Made by a program: the position numbers and the translations under genes. The notes under the pieces were generated by a model. It was not told where the DNA came from. It was given only the letters and a program-made list of their open reading frames with translations, and made no database searches. Below are positions 11,448 to 23,467 of a stretch of 64,000 bases of DNA, one piece after another; positions within the stretch are counted from its first letter, which is position 1, and each line of letters begins with the position of its first letter. This stretch comes from Dillenia suffruticosa (lineage: Eukaryota > Streptophyta > Magnoliopsida > Dilleniales > Dilleniaceae): the NCBI GenBank assembly GCA_033439265.1, contig JAVTVX010000019.1:5153501-5217500 (forward strand), written 5' to 3'.

Positions 11448-11520
11448 CGCCGTCTGTGGGAATCGAACCCACGACCACGTGGTTAAAAGCCACGCGCTCT
11501 ACCGGCTGAGCTAAGACGGC
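11448..11520 (-). tRNA. tRNA-Lys(UUU), intact copy
   Basis: Complete 73-nt gene. Acceptor stem GCCGTCT pairs fully with AGACGGC, discriminator base G; D-arm GCTC/GAGC; anticodon stem CGTGG/CCACG around loop CTTTTAA, anticodon TTT; T-stem GTGGG/CCCAC with loop TTCGATT. The A box (TAGCTCAGCCGG) and B box (GTTCGATTC) fit the Pol III pattern. No CCA is encoded and there is no intron. On the - strand the first run of four T lies about 29 nt downstream, weak but usable as a terminator. It is the only one of 17 copies without damage, so it is either still functional or the youngest. Whether it is transcribed cannot be seen here. Confidence 0.93.
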
Positions 11521-11676
11521 TCAAAAACTACGCTAGTAACAAACCCTAGCGAATTTTGAAGTTTAATTACTTGATTCTTACTCATCGGCAACAGGTTTAC
11601 CGAAAAATTCATGAGCTCTTGAGTGATTAACCGTTAGTTCTTTATTTATCAGTGACCGCCAAAACTCGAATGCAAA

Positions 11677-12030
11677 CATGAGAAGTTAGTTATACTATAA
11701 AATTGTGGGAGAGAGTAAGGGAGTATGAATTGGAATCAGAGATAAGTGTCACTCAAATTCAAATACGTATCTAATTAGCATTATACTTCACCACGTTTTG
11801 GCACTAAATCCCCTCCTTTTTGTAACAGAATTGGATAAAATAAGGAAAAGAATCTAAGATGAAGTGTCATGGTTTATGCTCTTTCGCTATTGATATAGTG
11901 CCGGTCGATAAAATCAGGGAAAGTGTTGGTGTTTAATTTGAGTTATGAAGTGATACAAGAAAATTCAGAGGCTTAACAATGAGTCAGTCAAAAACTGAAG
12001 ACATCGGATGCACGAATTTATCATTAAATT
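11677..12030 (+). pseudogene. RTE fragment, short unit 4
   Basis: Short form with the same internal deletion junction as the units at 988 and 12351. Units 3 and 4 together (long plus short, about 1.57 kb) match units 1 and 2 in the same order, a higher-order repeat. Confidence 0.78.
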
Positions 12031-12101
12031 TTCACACTTGGGTACATATTTATCCAAATACATAGTTCGGTCAAATGCATTCACTCTTTTTTTGAAATAC
12101 A

Positions 12102-12174
12102 CGCCGTCTGTTGGAATCGAACCCACGACCACGTGGTTAAAAGCCATGCGCTCTACCGGCTGAGCTAAGACGGC
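12102..12174 (-). pseudogene. tRNA-Lys(TTT) copy 4, nearly intact
   Basis: Only two differences from the intact copy: one breaks a T-stem pair and one an anticodon-stem pair. Anticodon TTT and both promoter boxes are kept. It could still be transcribed, but two stem mismatches argue against a good tRNA. Confidence 0.75.
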
Positions 12175-12350
12175 TCATATAATATGCTTGTAATAAAATC
12201 TAATGAATTTTGAAGTTTAATTTCTTAATTAGTAAGTTTAACTGCTCGATTCTTACTCAGCAGCAAGAGGTTAACAAAAAAAGTAATGAGCTCTCGAGTG
12301 ATTAACCATTAGTTCTTTATTTATTAGTGATTGCCAAAACTCAAATTCTA

Positions 12351-12690
12351 ACATGAGATGTTAGTTATACTATGAATTTGTGGGAGAGAGTAACGGAGTT
12401 TGAATTGGAATCGGAGATAAGTGTCACTCAAATTGAAATACGTATCAAATTAGTATTGCTCTTCACCAAGATTTAGCATTAAATCCCCTCCTTTTTGTAA
12501 CAAATTTGGACAAAATAATGAAAAGAATCTAAGATGAAGTGTCATTGTTCTTTCGCTGTTGATATAATGCCGGTCGATAAAATCAGGGAGTGTGGTTGTG
12601 TTCAATTTAAGTTATGTAGAGACACGAAAATTTAGAGGATTAACAATGAGTCAGTCAAAAACTGAAGATATGGGATGCACAAATTTATCT
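12351..12690 (+). pseudogene. RTE fragment, short unit 5
   Basis: Third short unit with the shared internal deletion. Its end matches the others (LKINLCIPYLQ in antisense reading). Heavily decayed. Confidence 0.75.
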
Positions 12691-12768
12691 TTAAATTTTC
12701 ACACTTGGGCACATATTTATCCAAATACATTGTTTGGTCAAATGCTTTCACTCTCTTTTTGAAATACA

Positions 12769-12841
12769 CGTCGTCTGTGGGAATCGAACCCACGACCACG
12801 TGGTTAAAAGCCACGTGCTCTACTGACGGAGTTAAGATGGC
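12769..12841 (-). pseudogene. tRNA-Lys(TTT) copy 5, decayed
   Basis: Full length with anticodon TTT. About 7 differences, concentrated in the D-arm and acceptor stem, where at least two pairs are lost. Confidence 0.8.
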
Positions 12842-13146
12842 TCATATAATATGCTTGTAATAAAATCTAATGAATTTTGAAGTTTAATTTCCTAATTAGT
12901 AAGTTTAACTGCTAGATTCTTATTCAGTAGCAAGAGGTTTTTTGATACAAAAAATGAGTTCTTAAGTGATTAACTGTAAGATCCCATCTTAGAAAATATT
13001 AAGACATGTATTTTCATTTACATTTTTACTTATCACGCTTAAATTCGTTTGTGTCACGTTGTGCTAAATTTTTTGCACTGTGATTTTAAATACTTTTGCG
13101 ATATATATTTCGATTTTTATTTTTATGATTTTAAGTAGAGATTATG

Positions 13147-15878
13147 TGTCAAGCTCCGAACTAGGATCGTGAGCAGCCGCCCGTTGTACTGAATGCCGTC
13201 TGTTTTTTTACAGAAAATCAGGCATAACCTCTCTACTTATCGGAGGTCTCCCATATTGCAATCAACCTGCTACCTGTACAATAGGACTAACCCGACCTCA
13301 CAATACATAAATTCAATCCCAATATCAGACCAACACATCCATACCGCACAATCTAGGATAACGCAAAGCTAACAACACGAATTTCCACAGTTCTAACCAT
13401 AGACCTCTACTGCCATGCCCCCGTCAAAGTTATGAACAGCCATCAGTCGCCCCTCCTGTTATTTATAGGTGGCACCGAGCGGTCCTAAAGTACACTTCTA
13501 GGACATGACACATTCCCAAGTAACATACACAATGAATAGAAATTGTCTCAATGCAAGTATTATGCAATGATATGAGAGTTCCACAATTTAAATATCCATA
13601 TTTGTACAGTTATCCCATAATTATACAATGGTCATCTATAGACCTCAAAATACATATACATCTTCAATGCAATTTTTAACTCATGAAATTGTAGTGAAAA
13701 TATACAACGACTCCTTAAGTCCATACCAGATCTCCCAATGATACTAAGCGTCCTAAAAGCAATGCTCCTTGCCAAATGCTAGCTTTGAAATAAGAAGGGA
13801 AATGAGGGGTGAGTACTTAAGGAAAGAATACTTAGTGAGTGAGTGGGTCAATGCAATCATCTAATAAGAATTGTGAAACTGGAGTGTTAAAGCGTAAGTA
13901 TACAATTCATACTTCAGATCATCATGCTTTTCATTTCAACAATATATTATTTGCATGCATTATCAAGTCAAATTTGCATCTAAAGCACTATCATTAAAAA
14001 TCATAGAGCTGCCAACCGCAAGTGTCTTGGCAGAGGTCTACCTCGACCTATGACAGACGCACCGGGGGTGTTACATGCAAATTTATTTAAAGTACTCTCT
14101 ACCCCGGCGTTGGCGATGGACCTCGTCTAGATGTTAGATTTGGAGAGAGTATTCAAATCCTCCCCCTTTTCAGATTCAACATGGCTAATACCGTGTCGTT
14201 AATAAAATCACGACAACTCGTGGGATACCCCAGGCCTAAGCATATCCGAATGCTACCTAAGCGCCTCTCATGGTGTCCTTCATAGCTACGGAACAATACA
14301 TACCAAGGCCCTGAAGGCCAAAATCAATCTCGTATCAAGAATGTGCCAAAATCAGGTTCACAAACCAAATGCAATATACAGCGTAAAATGACACATTATA
14401 CATTTCAACCACATGGATGCATAATTTCATAATTCAACCCAATTTTTGGACACTCCATCAGTTCACAAAAAGTCAGTTCCTAAACCAATCAAAACATTTC
14501 AAGCACACGACAAATCATGCTCATTTATCAAAATGTTGTAAAATAGGATTTACATATTAAACAAAGGTATTGAAATAAATCTCACTCACAGTATGGAGGA
14601 GGGTAGCGTACTCCCCAATAATACCATGAAGCGAAGAAAAGTGTTCCCCAATAACGCACTCCAGGGGCGCGTAGCGCCTGCATACAACCATTTCTCCTCA
14701 TTTCTCAACTTAACCCTAATATTCATTCAATTAAATCGAATGGGTAAGAAATTTTTTTCCCCTAGGGTTTTCTCGGAGCGTAGACCTTCAACCAAATGTC
14801 TCCTCGATCACTCCAAAATCTACAATGCTCCCTATCAAGACAAGATTTATTAGTTAGGTTATAAACACTTAAAACAAAATCAAAACCCTGAGTAAGTTAC
14901 CTACACAGAGACTCGCGGGCTGTCACTGGCTATCGCGGGCTACAGGCTGCAGTGGGCTTTGCGGCTGTAGTGGGCTCGCTGGCTACGCGGGCTTGTAGGC
15001 TGTCGTGGGCTAGTGGGCTCGCGGGCTAGTGGGCTCGAGGGCTAGCACACTCGCGGGCTTGTGGGCTCGCAAGCTGGACTGCAATCGCGCGCTCGTGGGT
15101 TGTGCGCTAATGGGCTGGAGCGCGCTCATGCGTAGGCACGCGCTCAAGCTTAGGTACGCTCCCAATCAGGCACGCTTATACTGTGGTGCACTCGCACGGG
15201 GAAACGTGCATTGTGGCATGCTCGCGCTCATACAAGAAGGATCGCGCTGTGGCGCGCTCGCGGGTGGGAGGAGCTGCAGCGGCTAGGTGCACTCGTGGTG
15301 GTGGCGGATTGCAGTGGAAGCTCACGGCGGAGTGTGATCGAGAGGGAGGGAGATTGCGAGAGATAGAGAGAGAGTGAGCAGTAAAGAGAGAGAGAAATAG
15401 TGAGAGAGAGACTGTAAGTGAGGTAGAGAGAGAAGAAGAAGGTGGTGATGGTGTAGTTGCTCGCGGTGGAGAGAGGTGGTGGGGCAAGAGACCTATCACG
15501 GCGAAGGAAGAAGGAAGCCGTGGGAGGTGAGTCAGGGAGAGAGAGAAAGAGGAAGAGAGAGAGAGAGAGAGAATCAAAATTCAGGTTTCCAACCCTAATT
15601 GGGAGAAAGGGGGAGGTGCTGCGTTTCACTCCAAAACGCAGCATCTCCTCTCTCTTTTTTTTCTTATTTATATATATTTATATATATATGTCTTCACACC
15701 CACATTTCACCAAAATTTAAATTTTTTGTAAAAGCGGGGTTTATTTCGATTCATAGATTCAGAAAATTAAAATATATCAAAATTTTAATTTAAATTCCCC
15801 AAAATCAAAAATCAATTTAAATAAATAAAATCTCTCTCTATATAATTAAATTATAGATACCACAGTGTCGGTATTACA
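13147..15878 (-). repeat. Left LTR of element B
   Basis: About 2.73 kb, ending GGTATTACA. AT-rich first half, GC-rich block near 14920-15310, purine tracts to about 15570, then hairpin and TATA-like stretch. It lacks the minisatellite and TA run found in the right LTR. Confidence 0.88.
15613..15690 (-). promoter_or_regulatory. Hairpin and TATA-like stretch in left LTR of B
   Basis: GAGGTGCTGCGTTT (15613-15626) pairs with AAACGCAGCATCTC (15634-15647), 14 pairs with one G-T. In coding sense it follows a TATATATAAATA stretch (15661-15690) by about 20-45 nt, where a Pol II start would be expected. A weaker version is in the right LTR (about 24770-24803). The stem sequence differs from that in element A while pairing is kept. 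Promoter role is inference. Confidence 0.55.
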
Positions 15879-15954
15879 TTTTCTAACCCCCTAAAAACAA
15901 GTTTCGTTCTCGAAAATAAAAGAGACTAAACAGCAAACAAATGGGGGTGTTATC

Positions 15955-16103
15955 TCCTCATAGCCTCCTCGAGCTCCCAGGTCTCCTCCTCGACCTTGTT
16001 ACTCCTCCATAAGACTCTGACCAACGAGACTTCCTTGCTCCGTAGCTTCCTGACCTGCTGATCTAGAATAGCCACAGGTTGAACTGGAGAACGGAGGTCC
16101 TCT
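15955..16103 (-). pseudogene. Chromodomain tail of element B
   Basis: Readable on the - strand: VQPVAILDQQVRKLRSKEVS, LVRVLW and EEETWELEEAM, the C-terminal chromodomain typical of Tekay-clade integrases, thought to guide insertion to chromatin. Ends about 80 bp from the left LTR. Confidence 0.8.
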
Positions 16104-17770
16104 CATAATTCAACAGGTGGAGGCTCTAAAATATGCGAAGGATCTAGAATATACTTTCTCAACACTGATACATGGAAGACATCATAGATCCGAGATAACG
16201 TATCTCGCAGCTCTAGTCTGTATGCCATGCTCCTAACCTTACTGAGGATATGGAATGGGCCAATGTACTTGGGGCTCAATTTGCCCCGCTGCCGATGTCG
16301 AATGAGTCCCCTCAAGGGAGAAATCCTCAAAAATAGGGGTGTTCATCGGTTCGGTTTTCGAATTCTTCGATTAATTCGATTCGATTAATTCGGTTTAACA
16401 TTTTTTAACTCCAAATCGAAAACCAATCCGAATTCGTTTAAATTCAAAATTCGGTTTTCGGTTTGAATTCGAATTGAATCGAATAAATCAAAAAACTCGA
16501 TTTTGATTTTTGAGATCTAAATTTTCACATAAATCCAATTTAACTAAATTCGAATTGATAAAATAATGAACTTTTTAACTATTATTTTATTGTTTGCTTA
16601 AAAAAGAAAAATTACCAATCAAAGTTTGCATAAAAAGAAAAGTAAATAAATAATAAATAATCAAAATAAATAAAAAAATGAGATAATTAAAAACTCTAAT
16701 TCGGTTTTCGGTTCGAATTCGTATTAAAAATCTCAATTCGAAACTCGAACCGAAAACCATATTTGAAATTCGGTTCTAACCGAAAACCGATTCGAATCCA
16801 AAAATCGAATTCAAATTTAATTCGATTCGGTCGGATTTTCGGTTATCACCAAATATTGCACACCCCTACTCAAAAACACCATATCACCCACCTTAAACTC
16901 TAAAGGCCGGCGTCTCCGATCTGCATATGTCCTTTGTCTGTCTTGGGCGGCTTTCAACTGCTCACGGATCACCCTGACCTTTTCCTTAGTTTCTTCGACT
17001 AACTCAATATTGGTAAGGTGTCACTTGCCTACCTCATCCCAGCACAACGGGGTGCGATACTTCCTACCGTAGAATGCCTCATAGGGTGGCATACCGATAC
17101 TGGCTTGATAGCTATTATTATATACAAACTCCACCAGCGATAAATGCCTGTCCCAACTACTCCAAAAATCCATGACACAAGCTCGAAACAAATCTTCGAG
17201 CGTCTGAATGGTTCTCTCCGACTGACCATCTGTCTGTGGGTAATATGCTGTGCTAACTGAGCCGCGTGCCCAAAGCTTCCTGCAGCTTGGGCCAAAATCG
17301 AGAAGTGAACCTCGGATCTCTATCTGAGACTATGGACACGGGAACTCCATGCAGTCTGACTATTTCGTCAATATATAGACGTGCCAATGTCTCTAATGGA
17401 GAGTCACTACGCATCGGTATGAAATGGGCGGACTTGGTGAGTCGATCGACTACCACCCAAATGACATCATATCTGGCCTGAGTCCACAGCAATCCCATAA
17501 CAAAGTCCATAGTCACATGTTCCCACTTCCATACGGGAATGGTAAGAGGTTGTAGTAAACCCGCTAGCCTCTAATGCTCACCTTTACCTGCTGACAGACT
17601 AAACATCTAGCTACAAACTCCGCAATATCCCTCTTTATACCTGGCCACCAATAGCTGCTCTGAATAGTTCGATACATTTTTGTATTATCCGGGTGCAAAG
17701 CATAGGCCGAGGAGTGTGCCTCCTCTAATATGGACCTGCAGAGATCCTCATCGGCGGGTATAGCCACTCT
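16103..17770 (-). pseudogene. Integrase region of element B (split by a MITE)
   Basis: In coding order: a zinc-binding part (HPDNTKMYRTIQSSYWWPGI, ARCLVCQQVK; 17564-17767), the catalytic core ([44 protein letters not shown]; 17253-17516), and the GPY/F end (KYIGPFHILSKV, VFHVSVLRKYI; 16103-16330). A 535-bp MITE lies between core and GPY/F part. Fossil, broken. Confidence 0.85.
16334..16868. mobile_element. hAT-type MITE inside integrase of element B
   Basis: 535 bp with terminal inverted repeats TAGGGGTGTTCA and (complement of the end) TAGGGGTGTGCA, flanked by a perfect 8-bp duplication CTCAAAAA (16326-16333 and 16869-16876). The 8-bp duplication and TAGGG-type ends are typical of non-autonomous hAT elements. 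The inside is AT-rich with repeated TTCGGTTTTCGGTT and GAATTCGAATT words on both arms, and no coding frame. Confidence 0.9.
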
Positions 17771-18115
17771 ATCTCGATAAGTCAGAAGTCATCACTACGG
17801 ACTCTGAAATCATCTGTCACCTCTGTAAGCTCTTTCAGTAAGAGTTTGGAGCTCAGTATCAGTACCCTGAAGCTCCCTAATACGGTCCAACAACGTCGGC
17901 CTAACCTCAAACCTGGCTAGCAGAGTGCCCTGATCATCACTAGCCAATCTGACTCCCAAATCCTAGAATCCCATCAAACAAGTGAGGTATGCCATATCGT
18001 TCTCCTGAGACGATGAAGCTGATTTCGGACTCAAGGCATCAGCAACCACATTGGCCTTGCCCGGATGATAATTAATGACAAGATCATAATCTTTGAGAAG
18101 TTCCAACCATCTCCT

Positions 18116-18420
18116 CTATCTCAGATTAAGTTCTCGCTGGTTGAATAAATACTTTAGACTTTTATGCTCCGTATACACCCGGCAAATCACCCCGTACAAG
18201 TAATGGCGCCATATCTTCAATGCGAAGACTATGGCCGCAAGCTCCAGATCATGTGTCGGATAATTCACCTCATGTTTCTTCAATTGTCTAGAAGCGTAGG
18301 CGATCACCCTACCATTTTGTATCAAAACACAACCCAATCCTTGTCGGTTAGTATCATTATACACTGTGTACTCCCGACTGCTGGTGGGAAGCGTCAAAAT
18401 CGGACCTGTAGTCAACCGTT
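18116..18420 (-). pseudogene. RNase H domain of element B
   Basis: Readable blocks: [60 protein letters not shown] and [16 protein letters not shown]. Standard Ty3/gypsy RNase H between RT and integrase. Confidence 0.85.
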
Positions 18421-19270
18421 GTTTGAGCTCCTGAAAACTCGCATCACAACGGTTATCCCATACAAACTTGACACCCTTTCACGTCAATTTAAACAATGGT
18501 GCAGCTATCTAGGAAAACCCCTCAACAAATCTGCGGTAATACCCGGCCAAACCAAGAAAACTCCTGATCTCAGTCACTGTCTGCGGCTGCTCCCATCTCA
18601 TAATGGCATTGACCTTCTGCGGATCAACAAAAATCCCCTTTACAGAAACGACATGCCCCAAAAATCCAACCTGTCTTAACAAAAATTCACATTTTGTGAA
18701 TTTGGCATTCAGCTGCTCATCGAGGAGGATCTGTAAAACGATGCGAAGATGCTGAACATGATCCTTGTCACTCCACAAATACACCAGTATATCGTCTATG
18801 AAGACTATGACAAACTAGTCCAAATAGTTATGAAAAAACTCTATTCATTAAATCCATGAACGAAACTGGGGAATTAGTCAGCCCAAACGGCATGACAAAG
18901 AATTCATAGTGCCCGTATCGAGTGCGGAAAGCTATCTTTGACACATCTTGAGTCCTAATCCGCAACTGATGATATCCCGATCGAAGATCAATCTTCGAGA
19001 AAACTTGGGCACCTTACAATTGATCAAACAATCATCTATGCCAGGCTGTGGATATCTGTTCTTCACAGTTACCTGATTAAGCTGCCTGTAATCCACACAC
19101 AATCTCAGTGAGCCGTCCTTTTTCTTTACAAACAGCATTGGAGAACCCCAAGGTGACGTGCTAGGATGGATAAACCCCTTATCCAGCAACTCCTGCAGCT
19201 GGACATTGAGCTCTCTCAGCTCAACCGACGCCATCCTGTGTGGCGGCATAGAGATAGGGGTAGTCCCTGA
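18420..19270 (-). pseudogene. Reverse transcriptase of element B
   Basis: Blocks in coding order: [56 protein letters not shown], the catalytic FIDDILVY near 18790-18815, and thumb blocks [18 protein letters not shown] and [20 protein letters not shown]. Broken fossil copy. Confidence 0.85.
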
Positions 19271-19272
19271 AG

Positions 19273-19850
19273 CTAAATCGATCTCAAAGTCGAACTCCCG
19301 AACCGGTGGTAATTCAGGTAGCTCTTCGGGAAAAACACAGTAAACTTTTGTACCACTGGAACATCCTCAAGTCTTGGTCTTTGAGCAGTTGTGTCTATGA
19401 TGTGAGCTAGATATGCCGCACAGCTGCGGCGAATCATGCGTTTGGCCTCCAAAACTGAAATGACACAGCGGGGTAAAACCTGCCTCTCACCCTCAAAAAT
19501 CAATACTGGCTGATCGGGTTTTCGAAATTCTACCTGCTTCTTAAAGCAATCAATTGAAACCCGATGCATATGTAGCCAATTTATCCCCAATATGGCATCA
19601 AAATCAGTTATGGCGAGAGGGATTAGATTTGCCTTCAGCACTATATCCCCAACTTTGATCTCACATTCTCTATACACTGTGCCGCACACAATCTGCTCAC
19701 CCAGAGGAGTGATAACCAATATCTCCTTGTCCAAAGGTAAGAGCAGTCTGTCAAAATGTTAGGAGAATTGATCGCTCACATACGAATAGTTAGACCACGT
19801 GTCAATAAGGATACGAGTATCTATTTCGAAGATAGGTAGAGTAGCTATCA
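19273..19850 (-). pseudogene. Protease region of element B
   Basis: Aspartic protease of the retropepsin type. The C-terminal half is well kept (TDFDAILGINWLHMHRVSID, QVEFRKP, then an ARCVISVL-like linker to RT). The active-site block lies at about 19780-19840. Confidence 0.75.
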
Positions 19851-20059
19851 TTGAGCAAAATACACATAGACTTAAAATAATTTCAAATTTGATATATATA
19901 TATATGTCAAAATAGTTAAGCCTGTAAGGCTTTTACAACTTCAGTGTACAAAGATGTCAGAGTAGTATCATGTCAACAAGAGGGTACACAACAAAAAATA
20001 CCTATACAACTATTATGATACAATGCTGACATCCCCAAAAGAAGTGGAAATATGAATAG

Positions 20060-21355
20060 AGATCCTATTCTACAGGATCAGAAGGAGGAGTACCCATGAT
20101 GATGTCGGGGTTTGCCTGGGCGTCCTCCTGCATCATGGCATAAACCCGGGCCTAAGCCCTAGGCTGCTGTCGTGCCTGGGTCTGTACTGTGAACTCTAAC
20201 TCAAGACAGAAACTCTTGATATGTCCCGGTTTCCCATAGTGGAAGCAAGTGACTGACACTGAACAAGCTCCTATTGAATGGGACCTATTGTACCTGCAGT
20301 AATAAGGATGTTGCTGAGTAGTATACTATGCAGGGTGAGTCGAAACGGGCTGTCTAAACCCCTGGGAGTACTGTCCCCGTCCTAGATTAGAAGATCCATA
20401 TCCAAATCCGTCTCCGTGCAAATTGGATCCCCTACCCCTCTTGGAGTTCTGCGCAGAATGAGACTTCTCTTTCTTTCTCTTCAGCTCTCTGTTCTCTCTC
20501 TGCCTAGTCTCGATGCGGACCAAAGTCTCCGTGGGCTGAGTAGAGTCTATCATCTCAGCCAGTGTAAACTTTGAAGTAATAGTCATATACTATTTATACT
20601 GAAGCTAAGACCGTCTTTGAATTTAAAGCGCAAATACTAAGGTATGGCCAGATCTAGTACAAATGCGGCAAGTCTCTGAATGTCTGCCTCATACTCTGAG
20701 ATAGATTTGAACCCCTGTGTAAGCCGTCCCAGCTCTGACTTCATCCGGTTCTGCTAGTAGAGTGGGAAGAATCTGCGGTCAAACTCCCGAAGGAAGTCGT
20801 CCTACCGTAGTGGCTCTGTCAACTCATCAGTGAGGGCCTCCCACCATAAAAAGGCCTCTCCTTCTAATAATCGTTGTGCCACTTTCAGGCAGAGCTCCTC
20901 TCCAATCCCCAGATCAGTCAAAATCCTGCGGGTGCGGTTGATCCAATGCTTGGCTGCCGCAGCATCACCAAGCCCTGTGAAATCAGTACACCCCAGTTGA
21001 CGGGCCTCCTTAACCAACTGAGCAACTCATGTACCCGTCTAAAAGTAGCCGATATGGTCTCACTCGGCTCTGACAAGATAGAAGGACCGGCCACCGACGA
21101 TGGAACCAGCGCCGAAGGAACTGACGCTGCGGCAGGTGCAAGCACTACTGTAGAAGGTGGTGGGGGCAGAATCTGGACCCCATGCAAAGCATACCACTCG
21201 TGCACCTACTGAAAGGTGTCGAGTGTGGGTACGAGTGTCTCAGCCTGAGCAACTGGCTAAGTAGGTGCCGGTGGTGGCACACGAGTCGAGGAACAATCCT
21301 CCAGCTCGTCTAATTCCTCTGGTGGGGCAAAACGGGTGCTCCGTTGGGTCGTCAT
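20060..21355 (-). pseudogene. gag region of element B
   Basis: Start assigned to MTTQRSTRFAPPEEL near 21355. The gag domain holds KEARQLGCTDFTGLGD, AKHWINRTRRILTDLGIGEE and EAFLWWEALTDELTEPL, then a basic linker and a zinc-knuckle-like stretch (YGKPGHIKS) near 20215-20255. Homologous to the gag of A but clearly diverged. Confidence 0.8.
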
Positions 21356-21641
21356 ACTTCTGCAAGAGAAAGATCCTTGTTAGGTATCGTTCAATGAATA
21401 GGCATGGTTCAAGAAATTTGGACTAGTCACATCTTGACTACCCTCACAAAGAATGGAATCCTAAAAAAAAATGTCAGGTTAGATACAATCGTATCTAACC
21501 CCCCTAAAATGGATGAAGTCATATACCTATGACCATGTATTGGAACTTCATGACTATATAAAACTCTCATGCATTGAGAATTTTAAACACACACTCGGAA
21601 ATGTTTTCAAGACTCTCTTTTTACATAGCTCTCAACATAGG

Positions 21642-21653
21642 GCTCTAATACCA
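21642..21653 (-). other. Primer-binding site of element B
   Basis: On the - strand TGGTATTAGAGC, an initiator-Met type primer site with one change, 7 nt from the right LTR as in A and D. Confidence 0.8.
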
Positions 21654-23188
21654 AGTTAACTGTCACGCCCCAAACCAGGATCGTGAGCAGCTGCCCATTG
21701 TCCTGAATACTAGCTGTATTTTTACAAAAAATCAAACAGAATCTCCCCGCATATCGAAGGTCTTCCATATAGCAATCAACCTGCTACCTATACAATAGGG
21801 CCAACACAGCCTCACAATACATAAATCTAATCCCAACATCAGACCAACACATCCATACCGCACAATCCAGGACAATGCAAAGCTAACAAAATGAATTTCC
21901 ACAGTCCTAACCACAAACCTTTACTACCATGCCCCCGTCAAAGGCATGAATAGCTGCCAGTCGCCTCTCCTGTGATTTAGAGGTGACACCGAGCGGTCCT
22001 AAAGTATACTTCTAAGACATGACACATTCCCAAGTAACATACACAATGAATAGAAATTGCCTCAATGCAAGTTTTACGCAATGATATAAGAGTTCAACAA
22101 TTTAAATATCTATATTTGTACAATCATCCCAAAATTATACAATGACCATCTATAAACCTCAAAATACATCTACATCATCAATATAATTTTTAACTCACGA
22201 AATTATAGCGAAAATATACAACGACTCCTCAAGTCCAAACCAAATCTCCTAATGATACTAAGCGTCCTAAAAGCAACGCTCCTTACCAAATACTATCTCT
22301 AAAATAAGAAGAGAAATAAGAGGTAAGTATCAGGGAAAGAATACTCAGTGAGTGAGTGGGTCAATGCAATCATCCAATAAGAATTGTGAAACTGAAGTGT
22401 CAAAATATAAGTATACAAATCATACTTCAAATCGTCATGTTTTTCATTTCAACAATATATTATTTGCATGCATTATCAAGTCAAATATGCATCTAAAGCA
22501 CTGTCATTAAAAATCATAGAGCTGCCAGCCGAAAGTATTTTGGCAGAGGTCTACCTCGACCTATAACAGGCGCACCAGGGGTGTTATATGCAAATTTATT
22601 TAAAGTGCTCTCTACCTCGGCGTTGGCGACGGACCTCGTCCAGGTGCTAGACTTGGAGAGAGTATCCAAATCCTCTCCCTTTTCGGGTTCAACCTGCCTA
22701 GTACCGTGTCGTTAATAAAATCACAACCACTTGTGCGATACCCCAGGCCTAGGCATATCCGGACGCCACCTAAGCGCCTCTTACAGTATCCTTCGTAGCT
22801 ACGGAACAATACATACCAAAGCCCTCAAGGTCAAAATCAATCTCGTATCAAGAATGTGCCGAAATCAGGTTCACAAACCAAATGCAATATACAGCGTAAA
22901 ATGACACATTATACGTTTCAACCACATGGATGCATAATTTCATAATTCAACCCAATTTTTGAATACTCCATCGGTTTACAAAGAGTCAGTTCCAAAACCA
23001 GTCAAAACATTTCAAACACACGACAAATCATACTCATTTATCAAAATATTGTAAAACAGGGTTTACATATTAAACAAAGACATTGAAATAAATCCCACTT
23101 ACAGTATAGGGGAGAGTAGCGCACTCCCCAATAATACCACGAAGCGAAGAAAAGTGTTCCCTTAACTCAAAGCACCCAACACCTATGA

Positions 23189-23191
<3 letters not shown>

Positions 23192-23219
<28 letters not shown>

Positions 23220-23220
23220 A
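23192..23220. repeat. TA microsatellite
   Basis: Run of alternating TA in the right LTR of B, absent from the left LTR. Confidence 0.85.
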
Positions 23221-23467
23221 TCAACAAGTTTCAAACCTACGCAGTTATAGGAAATAGGCTATCACTTCTAATATACGTATGCAAGTCAGGTAGTTCGAAT
23301 CCTTTAGAACCCTACCCTGATTCCTCATATTTTGTTCATGCATACAACAAGTCTACAAGACTCAAGTGTTGGTACTCAACCAATCCTGCACAGGGCTCAC
23401 ACCAATCAAATCTCTCACTCGCACCCAAGGGCCAACAGGGCCATAGCCCAGCGCTCCTCTAAACAGC

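Noticed and set aside
11282-12860. Short frames reading SVGIEPTTTWLKATRST or AFNHVVVGSIPTD, repeated through the array
   Set aside because: These are the antisense and sense translations of the tRNA-Lys copies, not proteins. Read-through from the RTE fragment into them is chance.
15020-15650. Ser/Leu-rich frames of up to 138 codons on the - strand and Arg/Gly-rich frames on the + strand
   Set aside because: Translations of purine and pyrimidine tracts in the LTR of B; the same pattern occurs at 24330-24860 in the other LTR.
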